DNA of 64,000 nucleotides, taken from positions 108,483,525 to 108,547,524 of the forward strand of contig NC_079147.1 of assembly GCF_945859685.1 (NCBI RefSeq), given 5' to 3'. Positions 50,707 to 61,559 of this stretch are shown piece after piece. Source of the stretch: Eupeodes corollae (lineage: Eukaryota > Arthropoda > Insecta > Diptera > Syrphidae). The notes beneath the pieces are model-generated. The model made no database searches and was not told the DNA's origin. It was given only the letters and a program-made list of their open reading frames with translations. Position numbers and translations under genes: made by a program. Every line of letters begins with the position of its first letter. The first letter of the stretch is position 1.

Positions 50707-51700
50707 ATGAGTGCTGTTTACGCTTCTCGCTTTGAGGCAATTTTTCTATGTTTGCACGAAAAAGGACCCAAATTAACGCGAACTGCTACTGAGAAATATA
50801 TGGGAAAGTGCGTAAGCAAGTGGATGAATCGCTATAAAAAGATCAAAAACAAGTAAACAAAGTCTCAAAAAAGACAAAAAAAGATTCTCGCATTGTTCTG
50901 AAAAAACCCAACTTTGACTTTACGTGAAGCTGCTGTGAAATTGAAAGCAAAAGGTGTTGACATATCTTACGAAATGATTTGCAGGCACTTGCTTGCCAAT
51001 ACACTAAAATATCGCAGTACTTTCGAAAAACCAATGTTGAGTGCAAAACACGTTAAAAAACGAGTGGAATGGGCGAAGGAAAACTTAGACCGCGATCGGA
51101 GAAACGTGATTTTGTCTGATGAAACCTCCTTCTGGGTATTTCCGAGCATCAAACACGCCTGGACAACCTCAACCAGTAGGATGATTCAACGGACTGTTAA
51201 ACACCCCGTCAAGGTCAAAGTTTGGGGGTGCTTCTCAAACAAAGGTTTTGGTACTTTGTTCTTATTTATCGAGAATTTAAATGTCGAAAAAATGTATGAA
51301 ATAATAAAAAGGCTTTCTTACCATCAAAAAAAAATGAAAGCTGTATCCTTCAAGAGGACAACGATCCAAAACATCGGAATCGAGCGTGTAGCGAGTGAAA
51401 GGCGCAAAACGGAGTTACCACTTCAGATTGGCCATCTCAGTCACCGGGTGCAGATCCCATAGCAAGTGTGTGGGCTCTGATGAAAATGCAGCTTCGCAGG
51501 CACAAGCCTTGTAATTTAGTTTAACTTTTTCGACAAATTCGGAATATTTGAAGGTCTTTTTCGGTAGAATATGCAGAAATACTAGTGGAAAGTATGCCCT
51601 GACGGTCGCAGTCCATAATTGACAATGCAGGAGATTGCACTTGTTACTGAGGTATTTCCATTGAGTATTGACAACCAAATTATCAATAAATTTGCGAATT
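50707..51700 (+). pseudogene. Tc1-like (DD34E-type) transposase, decayed
   Basis: ATG at 50707 begins MSAVYASRFEAIFLCLHEKG, a helix-turn-helix N-terminus. After a frameshift one reads LTLREAAVKLKAKGVDISYE (50914-), then VILSDETSFWVFPSIKHAW (around 51105-51160, first catalytic Asp in SDET), VKVKVWGCFSNKGFGTLFLF, and in other frames a damaged second-Asp region (about 51350-51370) and PIASVWALMKMQLRRHKPCN (51450-51510; family normally has NPIENVW, with the Glu of DD34E lost to Ala-Ser here). The original protein would be about 330 residues. Inactive. Confidence 0.8.
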
Positions 51701-53039
51701 TTCGAAAAATCAATTGTTATTATTTAACACTGACGGCGCTCCTATAACTTGGCTCAACCGATGGTTCTGAAATTCAGTATGCGCATTCAATATCTTCTAC
51801 GAGTAGGGACATACGAACAGCATTGATCATTGATCAAAACTCGTAGTGATGCCTGGAAAGTTCTTTAGCACACTAGAAACCTTAAAGGTATAACGTGCGA
51901 CTTATAACGTGCCGTAGCCAACCTACTTCCTATTTCTAGGCTTCTACGCGAGAAGTTCCCTTTGGTATTCTTAATGAATGTTTTTGACGTAAAAATATAC
52001 TTTAAGAAAATTTGAAAAATAATATCGTTTATCTGTGGAATTTATTAGATTTTTGGAGAAATTACTGGAGCCAAAATAAAATTCACTTTTTATTAAAATG
52101 GTACTTTGTATATTATTACATAGCGATAGCGTGCTGGCATTTTGCAGCATTAAATAATATAAAATTCAATATTTTGAACGATAAAACAACAACTCGAAGA
52201 AAGGTTAGGGAAAGGTAAGGCTGTCGATATAAAAAGTTCATTTAATATTTTGTCATGCGAATATACAATTATTTTGAAAGGATATACAAATTTTCCTTTC
52301 AAACTCGATTTTGCTATTCACCTTTATATTATATACATACATAGATATGTACATACATATGTATTCTTTCATTGCCAAGTCAAGTCTATATTTCTATTAA
52401 TGATGAGGATGACCAAGTTAAGTCACGTACATACATTATATGCTCAAATCGACCCTTTGAAACACGATACAAAATATTAATACAAAGCAAATGGCTAAAG
52501 GTTACTCTAAGGTATATTTTGTTTCTTTTTGAACTTTCCCAAAAAGGTTAAGCTATTTTAATATTACAATTTAATTTTTCACATTTTTTATTCTCTATTC
52601 AAGTCGTCCATTCAACAATGGCGAGAAATATCAATGAACGCAACAAATTGCAAAAATATAAGGGACCAAACAAAAACAACCCTCAATCCCTTATTGAAAA
52701 TGAACTTTGTGGTAAAAATATGAAAAATACATATAAACTTTTATACTCTTTTAAAATATTTAAACAAATCAATAACAAATTTAAACTTTGCGTTTCGGTT
52801 GGGGAAAAATCAAACCTCTTGGTGATTTAGATTTTTTTTGTGTTTAAAAGAAATTTAAAGAAAATATTTAAACATTGAATCAAAAATGAGATAAACCCAA
52901 ACAAATTGGTTTCGTAGAAAAATCTTATCAATTTTCTCGAATTTAATTTAAAACTGGGGTATTTGATTTAATTTGTTGTTTACATAGCAAAAAACTTTAT
53001 TTTTAAAATCAATTTAAAACTCGATTTTATGACTCTCGG
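51701..53039. other. No gene seen
   Basis: AT-rich non-coding DNA with short ACATACAT-type repeats near 52335-52365. A 70-codon frame at 52618-52830 starting MARNINERNKLQKY is AT-driven and unrelated to anything I know. Confidence 0.4.
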
Positions 53040-53230
53040 TTTGTGTTTAGAATTTGTTTTTGAAAATATTTAGAACTTGAGCATTTCTTCACTTTTTATA
53101 GTTTCCTTAGAATTTTTATTATTGAGTTTTAGAGACTTAGACCTCAGTTTAATGAACCATAGTTTTAACATATAATAAACTATTTTCATAACCGGTAGGA
53201 TTTATATGGATTTGAAAGTTGTATGTATAT
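53040..53230 (+). repeat. Repeat E, copy 1
   Basis: A ~170-base segment repeated at 54425-54590. Shared order: 'ttgaaaatatttagaact', 'gtttccttagaa', 'gacttagacctcagtttaat' (copy 2: agatctcgg), 'aataataaac', 'tttcata' and 'ccggtagga/cccagtaga'. Non-coding; it flanks the mariner remnant on both sides of its left half. Confidence 0.6.
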
Positions 53231-53789
53231 CATTTTTCAGCACAAAGTATAACTAAATCAATATTTTGGAATCTTTAAAGCACATAATGTCCACACGGAC
53301 GAATTGATTTATTTAAACAAATAAAATGTCCAACTATGGAAATGTTTCACGTTTGATATTTAAATTTACATATTTCTTAACAAATTGTCCATGGTTTTTT
53401 TTAGTCAGAAGCTAAGCCGAGCTGACGTATAGATGTCGGTTGTTGTTTGAAAGAATGACTAAGGCAGAGAGTACCAACTATTTAAAGCTTAATTTTGACG
53501 ACGACGACCCTACGTTATTCAGTATTTGTTTAGCAGCCATCAATAGCGAACGCTCTCAGTAAATTTGTAAACATGGACAAATTTGGTCATCGTTAAGTTA
53601 TACAACACTTTAATTTGAAAATCGTCAGTACAATAAATATTAAGCTAGGTTCTACTCTTGGGTGATGGAGTTTAAACGGGGTCGTACAAAATGTGTGCAT
53701 CGATTACTCACAATGGAACAAAAAAAGCAGCGTAAGGATTTTAATCGAGTGTTTGGCGAAGTTTTTCAGCAATAAAGAAAATGGTCAAA

Positions 53790-54425
53790 ATCAATGAGTT
53801 AATTATTTGCTTCCTCATGCACCCTTTTTGCCAGATTAAACCCCCTCTGATAATTTGCTGTTTCCAAACTTGAAAAAGGGCTCGATGTTTTGAAAAATTC
53901 GACGGTTCTCACTTTAAACAGTGTATCGAGTCGAGTCAAACGGAAACTTTGTACAGAAATAAAGGAATTGATTTTGAAAAAAACCAAGAGATCGAATGAA
54001 ATGGCAACCTATAAGATTTCGTTTAAAAAACGAGCTTAAAAATAAAGAATCAGTGAATTCAAAAATAATTTAATAAGTAGGTTTTTGAAAGGTCTAACCG
54101 ATACTTCTACGGAACACTCTTCGTCTAAAAGAACCACAGACACGAAACCCGTCAATAAAATCTAAAGATGGCAAATCGTAAGCCCGATACAAAAAGCTGA
54201 TCTTTTTGCATCTCACTTCCATTTCCATTTCCTTAGGAGCTACCAATGAGACATTTCTTTTGTCACGCTCAAAGAAATAAGAAACATTTTTCAATATAAG
54301 TAACGTAATAAGAAATAACCAGAAATCACTTCACTGCTCAAGTTTCGAAAGCTCATCATTAGAGAATTGCTAAAATCATTGTTATACTTAAACAAAGTTA
54401 GCCCCGACAGAAGTAACATCTCATA
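53790..54425 (+). mobile_element. Jockey-clade LINE fragment, copy J3a
   Basis: Plus strand, shifted frames: NKGIDFEK, SSKRTTDTKPVNKI, IQKADLFASHFHF (54190-54230), then after a gap RELLKSLLYL matching the RT start 'YWRIAEIIVIFKQGKS' seen at 57965. Same family as the copy at 57545. Inserted in the mariner remnant. Confidence 0.65.
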
Positions 54426-54590
54426 GAAATTTTGTTTTGAAAATATTTAGAACTTTAGCTAGTTTCCTTAGAACTCGGTGTAAATGTAATATTGTTTAAA
54501 GGACTTAGATCTCGGTTTAATAAATCGAAGTTCTAACAAATAATAAACAACTTTCATAGCACCCAGTAGAATTTGTTGACATACATTTCA
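54425..54590 (+). repeat. Repeat E, copy 2
   Basis: Second copy of the non-coding segment at 53040-53230, about 1.38 kb further on and in the same orientation. See copy 1 for shared landmarks. Confidence 0.6.
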
Positions 54591-54985
54591 GACATTCTAT
54601 CGAGTAATAATATTAAATGTTTGTCAGTTTTGATTACGCGGTAAACAATTTTGTCATTTTTTCAGTTTATTAAATAATTGTAATTGTAAGTTTCATTTTT
54701 ATTTTTCTGTGAGCAGATAGAACGTTCATGGAGTTAAAGTTATCGTGGTAAGGGGAAAGTGGTCGCGTCCGAGTAATATGGATTTAAAGCTTGTATATTG
54801 TTTTTGAAAAAAAATTACTTGATGGTATAAGATTTTCTAACAATGAAGAGGTGGAGTCTGCGATTGAAGGCTGCTTTGAGAAGCTCGACGATTTTCACTA
54901 TAAACAGGGTATCAAAGCTATTGAACATCGCTGTAAAAAATGTGTACTAAGCTAAACGGAGACAATGCAAAGAAATAAATATATT

Positions 54986-55489
54986 GTTGGCCAACATTTC
55001 TTATGTTTTTTTTGATAGGTCGGATACTTCAAACGTTACATGTATTTTTAAGTCTGAAAGTTATGGTGAGTTCGACTTGTCCGCGTCCATAACTATGTAT
55101 TTTTTCTAACATTTAATTACTATTGCAAATACAAACAATTCGGCGACTTCAAGTTTATTAAAACAATGTTACCTGATCATTAAATCGTTCAGAGAACAAA
55201 ACACATCGCTAAACCGAGAACTAATATTCTAGGCCCTCAAGGGTTGGTGATTGCTTAAAACTTGGTTAAGGCCTGCAATACAACTTTCTTGCCATAGCGA
55301 AGCTCTTGCTTTACTTCCTAGTGGTGGCCGGTGGGCAATGATTTGTGCATCCCTATATACAAACCTTAGCTAAAATTGCAAGGGCGAAGTTTCTTGACTC
55401 TTCAGGATAGGTTACAGAGATTAGCATCTTCGTAACTGAACTCCATTCCTCTATGGATTTGACGACTTTTGGCTATTGTGAGGTTCAAC
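54986..55489. other. No gene seen
   Basis: Non-coding. The last part may be decayed 5' sequence of the RTE that follows. Confidence 0.4.
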
Positions 55490-57235
55490 GAAGTGCGCGC
55501 CGCCGCGCCGTGACGAGCGTAACTACATCACCGTATTCGTGCAAGGAACCAAAGATGCTGCAAACAGGTACGACAGCAAGACCATTTACAGAATAACCAA
55601 AACGCTGACCAGTTAACGCAGCTCAAAGCAACACCTAGTGAAAGAAGAAGACGGTACTTTGCTTAGTTCGGTGGATGAACAAGTCAGAAGGTGGAAAGAA
55701 CGCTTTTCCTCGGTTTTAAAAGCAGTGTTGTAGATGAACGAGTCAGAAGGTGGAAAGAACACTTTTCCTCTGTTTTGAACCGAATGTTTGCAAACAATGT
55801 GCAGCCAATGTCTTCTGAAGCGCACGGACAAACTAATTCCCTAATCCGCATCGCACCTCCCAGTAAAGATGAGATCGTTGCCGCAATTAAAGCACTTAAG
55901 AACAACAAATCGGTAGGACTTCTAGCAGAGCTTCCACAAGCAGCGCCAACATCATCAAGCGAACTGCTTCATTTGCTCATAAAAGAAGCCCAAACCACTG
56001 AAAGTTTTCCCAATGAGTAGAAGAAGGGAATGACCGTCAAGCTCCCAAAAAAAGGAAATCATACAAAGTGCAAAACCTGGAGAGGAATTTGAGTTCTACC
56101 TGCTGTTGCCGAAGTAGTAGCAACAGTCATACTGGAGGATTCCGCTCTGGATCCTCTTATATTGATCATTTTAACAACCTGCGGATCATTATTGAACAGA
56201 GCGTTGATTATCGAGCACCACTACACCTGCAGTTCATCTACTTCGAGAAGGCGTTTGATAGCGTTAACAAGGAGTATATGTGGTTAGCTTTGCGGAGGAG
56301 AGGCTACCCAGAAAAATTAATTGCTATTATGAAGCAGCATATGATGGATCCAAGTGTCACGTTCTGCACGATGGTAGGTTGTCAGATGATTTTGAAATCC
56401 GAAGCGAAGTCAGACAGGTTTAAGTTCGAGATAAGCGACGTACTGTGCGGAGCTTTGTCAGTTAGCGGGGGTATACAACGGATTTTAACATCCTATTTAA
56501 AGCACTTGGATTACGTGGACGATGTTTGCGTCTCTGTCAAAGAATTATGAATCTCCATGAAATGACAAAAGCAGAAGTCGTGAAGCTAAAAATTAATTCC
56601 GGCAAAACAAAATTGATTGATTGATTAATATTTCAAGAGCTTTCAACACCTTAGAAGTATCGTGTCTATCGAGGCCGGAACCGAACAAGAAGTCACCTGT
56701 CGCATTGGCAAAGCAAAAGCGGCCTTCGGTATGCTGTCAAAAATTTGAAGGAATAACTCGTATCAGCTTAAGAACAAAGCTACGACTGTTTCGCACAAAT
56801 ATCGAATCTGTGCTTGGTTGGAAGGTTGCTTCAGCCATAACAAGAAAGCTGCACACCTTCGTGAATAGATTTCTTCGTAATGTCCTAAGGATTTTCTGGC
56901 CAAACTTCATAGAAAGACAGGTCAGGAACCTATAGACTCTTTAGTACGAAGGCGTAAGAGGCAATAGATTGGACATACGCTTCGAAAAGGTAACAACTGC
57001 ATTGCAAGCCAAGCAATGCATTGGAATCCGCTCATAAAAAAAGGAAGAAGAGCTGTACGACCGAGAAGCACATGGCGCAGGACAGTAGAGGCCGAATCAT
57101 CGTCACGTCGCAAGAGTCGGAGGGAGCTGGAACACATCTTTGGAAACCGCATACGATGGCACGTAGGCTTAGTAGAGGCCCTATGCCCCTTAAGGGGTTT
57201 TCTACGGACTTAACTGGTCTGAGGACCTAAGTAAG
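55490..57235 (+). mobile_element. RTE-type non-LTR retrotransposon, family B
   Basis: Plus strand: DAANRYDSKTIYRITKTLTS (55552-55610), DEQVRRWKERFSSVL, IRIAPPSKDEIVAAIKALKN (55845-55905), GMTVKLPKKGNHTKCKTWRG (56030-56090), INNLRIIIEQSVDYR and LQFIYFEKAFDSVNKEYMW (about 56160-56285), LDYVDDVCVSV (YVDD in place of YADD, 56505-56545), ISLRTKLRLFRTN, FVNRFLRNVLRIFWPNFI and an MHWNPL...RPRSTWRRTVE tail (57016-57090). It is related to but distinct from family A. It ends near 57235 in CTAAGTAAG. Near-intact order but several frameshifts. Confidence 0.85.
55674..55790 (+). repeat. 59-bp tandem duplication inside RTE family B
   Basis: The segment starting gatgaacaagtcagaagg (55674) is repeated at 55733 with a few differences. 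It duplicates the DEQVRRWKERFSSVL block. It looks like a slippage event after insertion and breaks the frame. Confidence 0.85.
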
Positions 57236-57544
57236 TTTTATCTCAAACTGAAATCTGAATCAGAGTTTTAACACCTGAGAACTTGATGAATAAATTAATT
57301 CAACTCAACCGAGTTTTAATTTTTCACTTAAAAAAGTTTAAGAGACTAGAAGGAATTATAATTTTTTTTTTATACTTTTTAGAAGTATACCGAAAAATAG
57401 CCACATGAACCTAAATAAAAGGGTGTTTCTGTCCTAAGGGATAAATCAACAACAAATCATCTCAGGCTCTTTAGATCATAAAAATTAAAATTGTTTTCCT
57501 TATATTTTTCTTTTGACTGGGGATAAAAGTACTCCAACTATTTC
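57236..57544. other. No gene seen
   Basis: AT-rich DNA between two LINEs. Nothing recognised. Confidence 0.4.
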
Positions 57545-58765
57545 GAACTCAAGAAAAACATAAATAGAATATCTTGGCAAAATAAAGGAACTGATTTTGA
57601 AAAAATGAAGAACTCGAATGAAATGGTAATTTACGACATTTCCGGGGGAGCTTAAAAGAAAGAATCAGTGAGTTAAAAAATGAGGTCTCTGAAAATTCTA
57701 ACAACAAGCGAATACTCTTTACCAGCGAAGCTTCTGAAAAAACCACATAATCCGAAAAAAAAACCGATACCTGTCCCTAATAGTTTTTTTATTGAACCGA
57801 CGAATGTGAAATTTCAGCTCAAAGAAGCATGTTGCAATGTAAATTACCTCGTACAAAATCATCAGGGTGCAATCTTTTCAGTGCTCAAGTTCTGAAAGAA
57901 ATATACCTAATCGATAGGCGTCAATCAAAAACTTGCAATTATAAAAAACGCTAAATATGTGCCATATTATTGGAGAATTGCAGAAATCATTGTTATATTT
58001 AAACAAGGCAAGTCACTGACAAAAGTACCATCTTACAGCACAATATTGCTTATCGTCATCGTGGCAAACGTTGTCGAGAAACTGCCTCTGATGAAAAAGC
58101 TGGGCAAAATAACAGAAGAAAGAATAGTTATTATGAAATATTAGTTACAGTCCATCGAATTACAGATTTGATAGGAAGTAAAAATAAGAATGTTCACCTT
58201 AATTCTTAGATTTTTCTCAAAAGCCCTTGACAACTTTAGCACTTGGGGCTTGGAACGAAGTACTGAAATTATATGTTACGAACCGACTCTTTATAGTACT
58301 TTAGGACCAAAATTATTTGGAATTAAAGAAAGCAGCCGCCGGTGTACCACAAGGAAGTATCCTATAACCATATATAATGTTCCAATTTCTACAAAAGAAT
58401 CACTTTCCAATACTGCCAAATATGTACCGTGGAATGTCTTTGGATTTGAAGCTTTATTTGAAAAAAGTACATACAATAATACTGGGAAAAGTTAAACTTC
58501 AGAAGAATGTACTGGTAAACAAACGAATGGAATATTAGCCTAAGTACTAATTCCCGTTTGGACTTATGGTCTTCAACTATATACAAAGTTCTTTGTGGAA
58601 TAAAAAATTCCCTTGATGTATCATATACAAAATATCGATCTAAATCAGCGACTACAAATTCATCCAAACTTTGAAAGGGAGATCGCACGAAATGTACAAG
58701 ATAAAGTTCTAACATTAAGAAAAACCAAGCCTCAAGTCAACCGGATCGATTGTCTGAGCTAAAGG
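57545..58765 (+). mobile_element. Jockey-clade LINE, copy J3b
   Basis: Same family as 53790-54425, extended into the reverse transcriptase. The plus strand reads RISELKNEVSEN, PYYWRIAEIIVIFKQGKSLT (57957-58018), VVEKLPLMKKLGK, GVPQGSI-like remnant (near 58335-58360), and the end domain PVWTYGLQLYTKFF (58553-58595) and VQDKVLTLRKTKPQVNRI (about 58690-58745), a Jockey-clade hallmark. The catalytic YADD region is lost. Confidence 0.75.
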
Positions 58766-58818
58766 AAAGTATTTCAAGTATTATATGGCTGAAACACAAA
58801 CACGCTTAAGCTTCGTGT

Positions 58819-58956
58819 GCGTTACGTTGGGCCTGCTTCGAGGTTGCTTTGAATGACACTTCCAATATGACATTTCTAATGATAGAATTGCTATTTTAGA
58901 AATGTCATATTGGAAGTGTCATTCAAAGCAACCTCGAAGCAGGCCCAACTTAACGC
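58819..58956. mobile_element. 138-bp foldback MITE: 60-bp arms, one mismatch, TGT duplication
   Basis: Left arm 58819-58878 and right arm 58897-58956 are complementary over 60 bases with one mismatch (58825/58950); the innermost 53 bp are perfect. The 18-base loop holds ATAG/CTAT and can pair further. TGT flanks both ends (58816-58818 and 58957-58959). It has no coding capacity. The TIR-like ends are GCGTTA...TAACGC. The superfamily is unknown. Confidence 0.9.
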
Positions 58957-59124
58957 TGTTTTTGTTTGCAATGGGAATCCCTCCAAAAGCAAAACTTTTT
59001 TACAGCTGTTGGCTGTCAGACAAAGCAAATGTTCAGCAAATTTGAACTAGAGCTTCCGTTTGGAGTCACATTACATTACCTAACATTACGTTATTTCCTT
59101 AGGATTGTCAAATGAATGAATTAA

Positions 59125-59580
59125 TTTTACGTTAAGGGCCAGATTTAGCTATCAATGAAATCGATCCGAAAAATGCTTGAATCGATATTTGACTGTGTTT
59201 CAATTTGATTAGAAATGAAATTTATATCTTGATCGCTCGGAAATCACACAAAGAATTCTTTTAAAGAAAAATAAGTATAATTGCACATTTATTTCTCTTT
59301 AAAAATGCGTTTTTCTGTTTTCCGAACGGAAATTAATTTTCCTGAACAGCTGATACTTTTATGTTCAAAAGTGAAATAATTTGTTACACTGATTTTTGTT
59401 CCAATTGCACATAATTCCAATGATAGATTTGTGTCAGTAAAAATTTTTTGGTGGATGTCAATCATACATTTATTTCAATGACATGAGTTTTTAATGATTG
59501 CTATAAGCGACCTGTCAAAAAAATTCGAATGTTTGTTTTCAATGATGAAAACTAATGATAGCTATAACTAGCGTAAAAAA
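59125..59580. mobile_element. MITE family M, copy 1
   Basis: The ends are inverted: TTTTACG followed by TTTAGCTATCAATGA on the left and, reversed, TTTTTACGCTAGTTATAGCT on the right. The interior matches 63275-63640 for over 300 bases (shared tcggaaatcacac, ttttcctgaacagctgat, ccaatgayagattt). Non-coding, non-autonomous. Confidence 0.75.
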
Positions 59581-60755
59581 ATGGTACAAATTCAGAGTTT
59601 TGAGATTCAACTCTACAAATTCATTTTTTTAAATTGCAAAAGGTCACAGTTTCGTAAATTCAGTGATACATTTTGCTGGATATTCAAACCTAACAAAACT
59701 CCATATTTTGTACAATATCGTGAAATCAAAGCGAAACAATATAAAATACATCTGGTAATATAGGAGACTCCACGTTACACGACCGAGATGAAACTGAATT
59801 TTTTTTATTTCGACGGGAAAGATTTCCGCCATTTCTTTGTAAGAAAAGAGTGGTCAAATGATAATCATGCATTTGGACCGCTTAAAGAACGTCGTTATGT
59901 CTCATCCGTAACGCAATTCTACCACAGTCCTCAAGCTCATGAATGCTTTGCTCATCAGTAATCCTCAAGCCCACAACTATAGTCGTATTGTCAAGCAGAG
60001 AGAATTTCTCTTTAGCCAAACTACGCGAATATGAAGTAGTATAGTATATTCCTTATACTCGCACTTACATAAAAATGGTATTAAAAACCTCTTAAGCACT
60101 CGTTTACAATAATTAAAAATCAGTGCTCTTTTATGCATGAATTGAAGTTGAATTGCCACTCAAAAAAATAAGGGAATACATTTTAATTTCCGGTAAGAAA
60201 AGCAACCATCAAACTAACCACTAGAAAAAGCCCACCGTTATTGTAGACGATTATTGTATGTCTTGGATTTTTTTTGAATGTCTGCTAAAGTGTTTTATTT
60301 TCCATATTTTTTTTTCTTGAGGTCAGAAAATCCTTTTGTTTTTAACAAACATCTATTCAAGTACAAAAATAAATAGCTTTTTATTTGTATAGTGAAAAGA
60401 TGAATTCTATTTTTTAGCCCTTAAATAACAAGTGGATCCTTCCATAAATTAATAAAATTTTGAATAATGCTTTTAAGGCTTAGGTACATACAATCAAACT
60501 ACAGGGTTCAATAAACGAAATATGGGGTACAATGAGATAGTTGAACTTATTGATTGGGAAACTTTCATAAAATATACTATTACGAGTTCATTATAAGAAC
60601 TTTTAAGTTTAACTAACCGACAAGCAAATCAGAAATTAATGCTCAGCAATAAAAAGACATTTTTTTATGATTTTAGCTACACTACACGTTTTGATTGAGA
60701 TTATAGATTTTTTTAAATTTAATTTAAATAAAAAAACAAACAATTTTAAACTTAC
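59581..60755. other. No gene seen
   Basis: AT-rich non-coding DNA. Small frames such as 59581-59763 and 59977-60159 show no domain. Confidence 0.4.
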
Positions 60756-60880
60756 CGGTGGCGGGGCGCAGATTCGCCCACACCCAGCAGTAGCTATTGC
60801 GCTAATATTGACTTAAAACGGACTACCGAACAGTGATGAGCTGTTCAGTTGTGAAACGCTTTTTGTATTTTTGTTGTTCT
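60756..60880 (-). other. Candidate non-coding exon with consensus donor
   Basis: Minus-strand sequence ending GCGCCCCGCCACCG|gtaagt (donor at 60755) is GC-rich in an AT-rich setting and is not part of any repeat I found. It has no ATG. It could be the 5' untranslated first exon of Syn or another minus-strand gene; the start is unknown (arbitrarily placed). Orientation fits Syn. Confidence 0.35.
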
Positions 60881-61559
60881 TATTTTTGATTTCAGTAAAG
60901 ATTCGTTTTGAGTTTTTGAGAGAATTGCTGATTGATTTTTTGTTTTTAGTTTTTTGATATTAGATCGACCTATAAATTAAGAAAAAAATGTTTTTTCATG
61001 AAAACGGTTAGAATAAAAATACATTTTCTAAGAATTTAGATAAAAGGTTAAGATATTTGTATAGTATTTTATTTAAATGGAAGAAATTTAGGATATGGAC
61101 AGAAACAAATGTTTGTGAAATAGAAACGTATATTTAAGAAAAAGAAACTTCCCAAGTATCTACTACAACTTTTTCTATTAAATTTCGATTCAATTGTTCA
61201 AAAGTGTTGCATGTTAAAATTTTTTTGTTAAGAACTCATAATATATCCTTATATTGTAGTTTTAAACGTACTTATTTCTTGATTTACAAATTACTTTGTT
61301 GATAAATATTTGGTTTGTATTTGTATCTGTTTGCATAATAATTTGTTCAGAATTTACTCTTTCATTCATTCTCTCAATGTTCATTAAACAATAAAGAAGT
61401 CTTTTTTAAGGCTTTAAACTCATCTTCTACTACAGGCCATGAAACCAAAATGACCTTTACGTGTGGTAAGTCTATTTAAAAGACTGTTACAGAACAGAAA
61501 TAGAAGATGGTTAGTCTTGCAGAGAAGTTAAACAAAATCTATCTCACAATAAAATATGA
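60881..61559. other. No gene seen
   Basis: If the candidate exon is real, its promoter would lie here on the minus strand. I see no defined core-promoter element and no coding sequence. Confidence 0.35.

Larger units (their letters stand above)
53573..54985 (+). pseudogene. mariner transposase remnant, interrupted by a LINE and repeat E
   Basis: The N-terminal end (ATG 53573, VIQHFNLK, then VMEFKRGRTK near 53665-53695 and RLLTMEQKKQR) and the C-terminal end (NEEVESAIEGCFEKLDDFHY and GIKAIEHRCKKCV at 54838-54950) have the hallmarks of mariner DD34D transposases. The catalytic middle is missing; in its place lie a Jockey fragment (53790-54425) and repeat E copy 2. A dead element. Confidence 0.7.

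Noticed and set aside
52618..52830. 70-codon frame MARNINERNK
   Set aside because: Lysine/asparagine-rich by AT bias; no similarity or splice context recognised.
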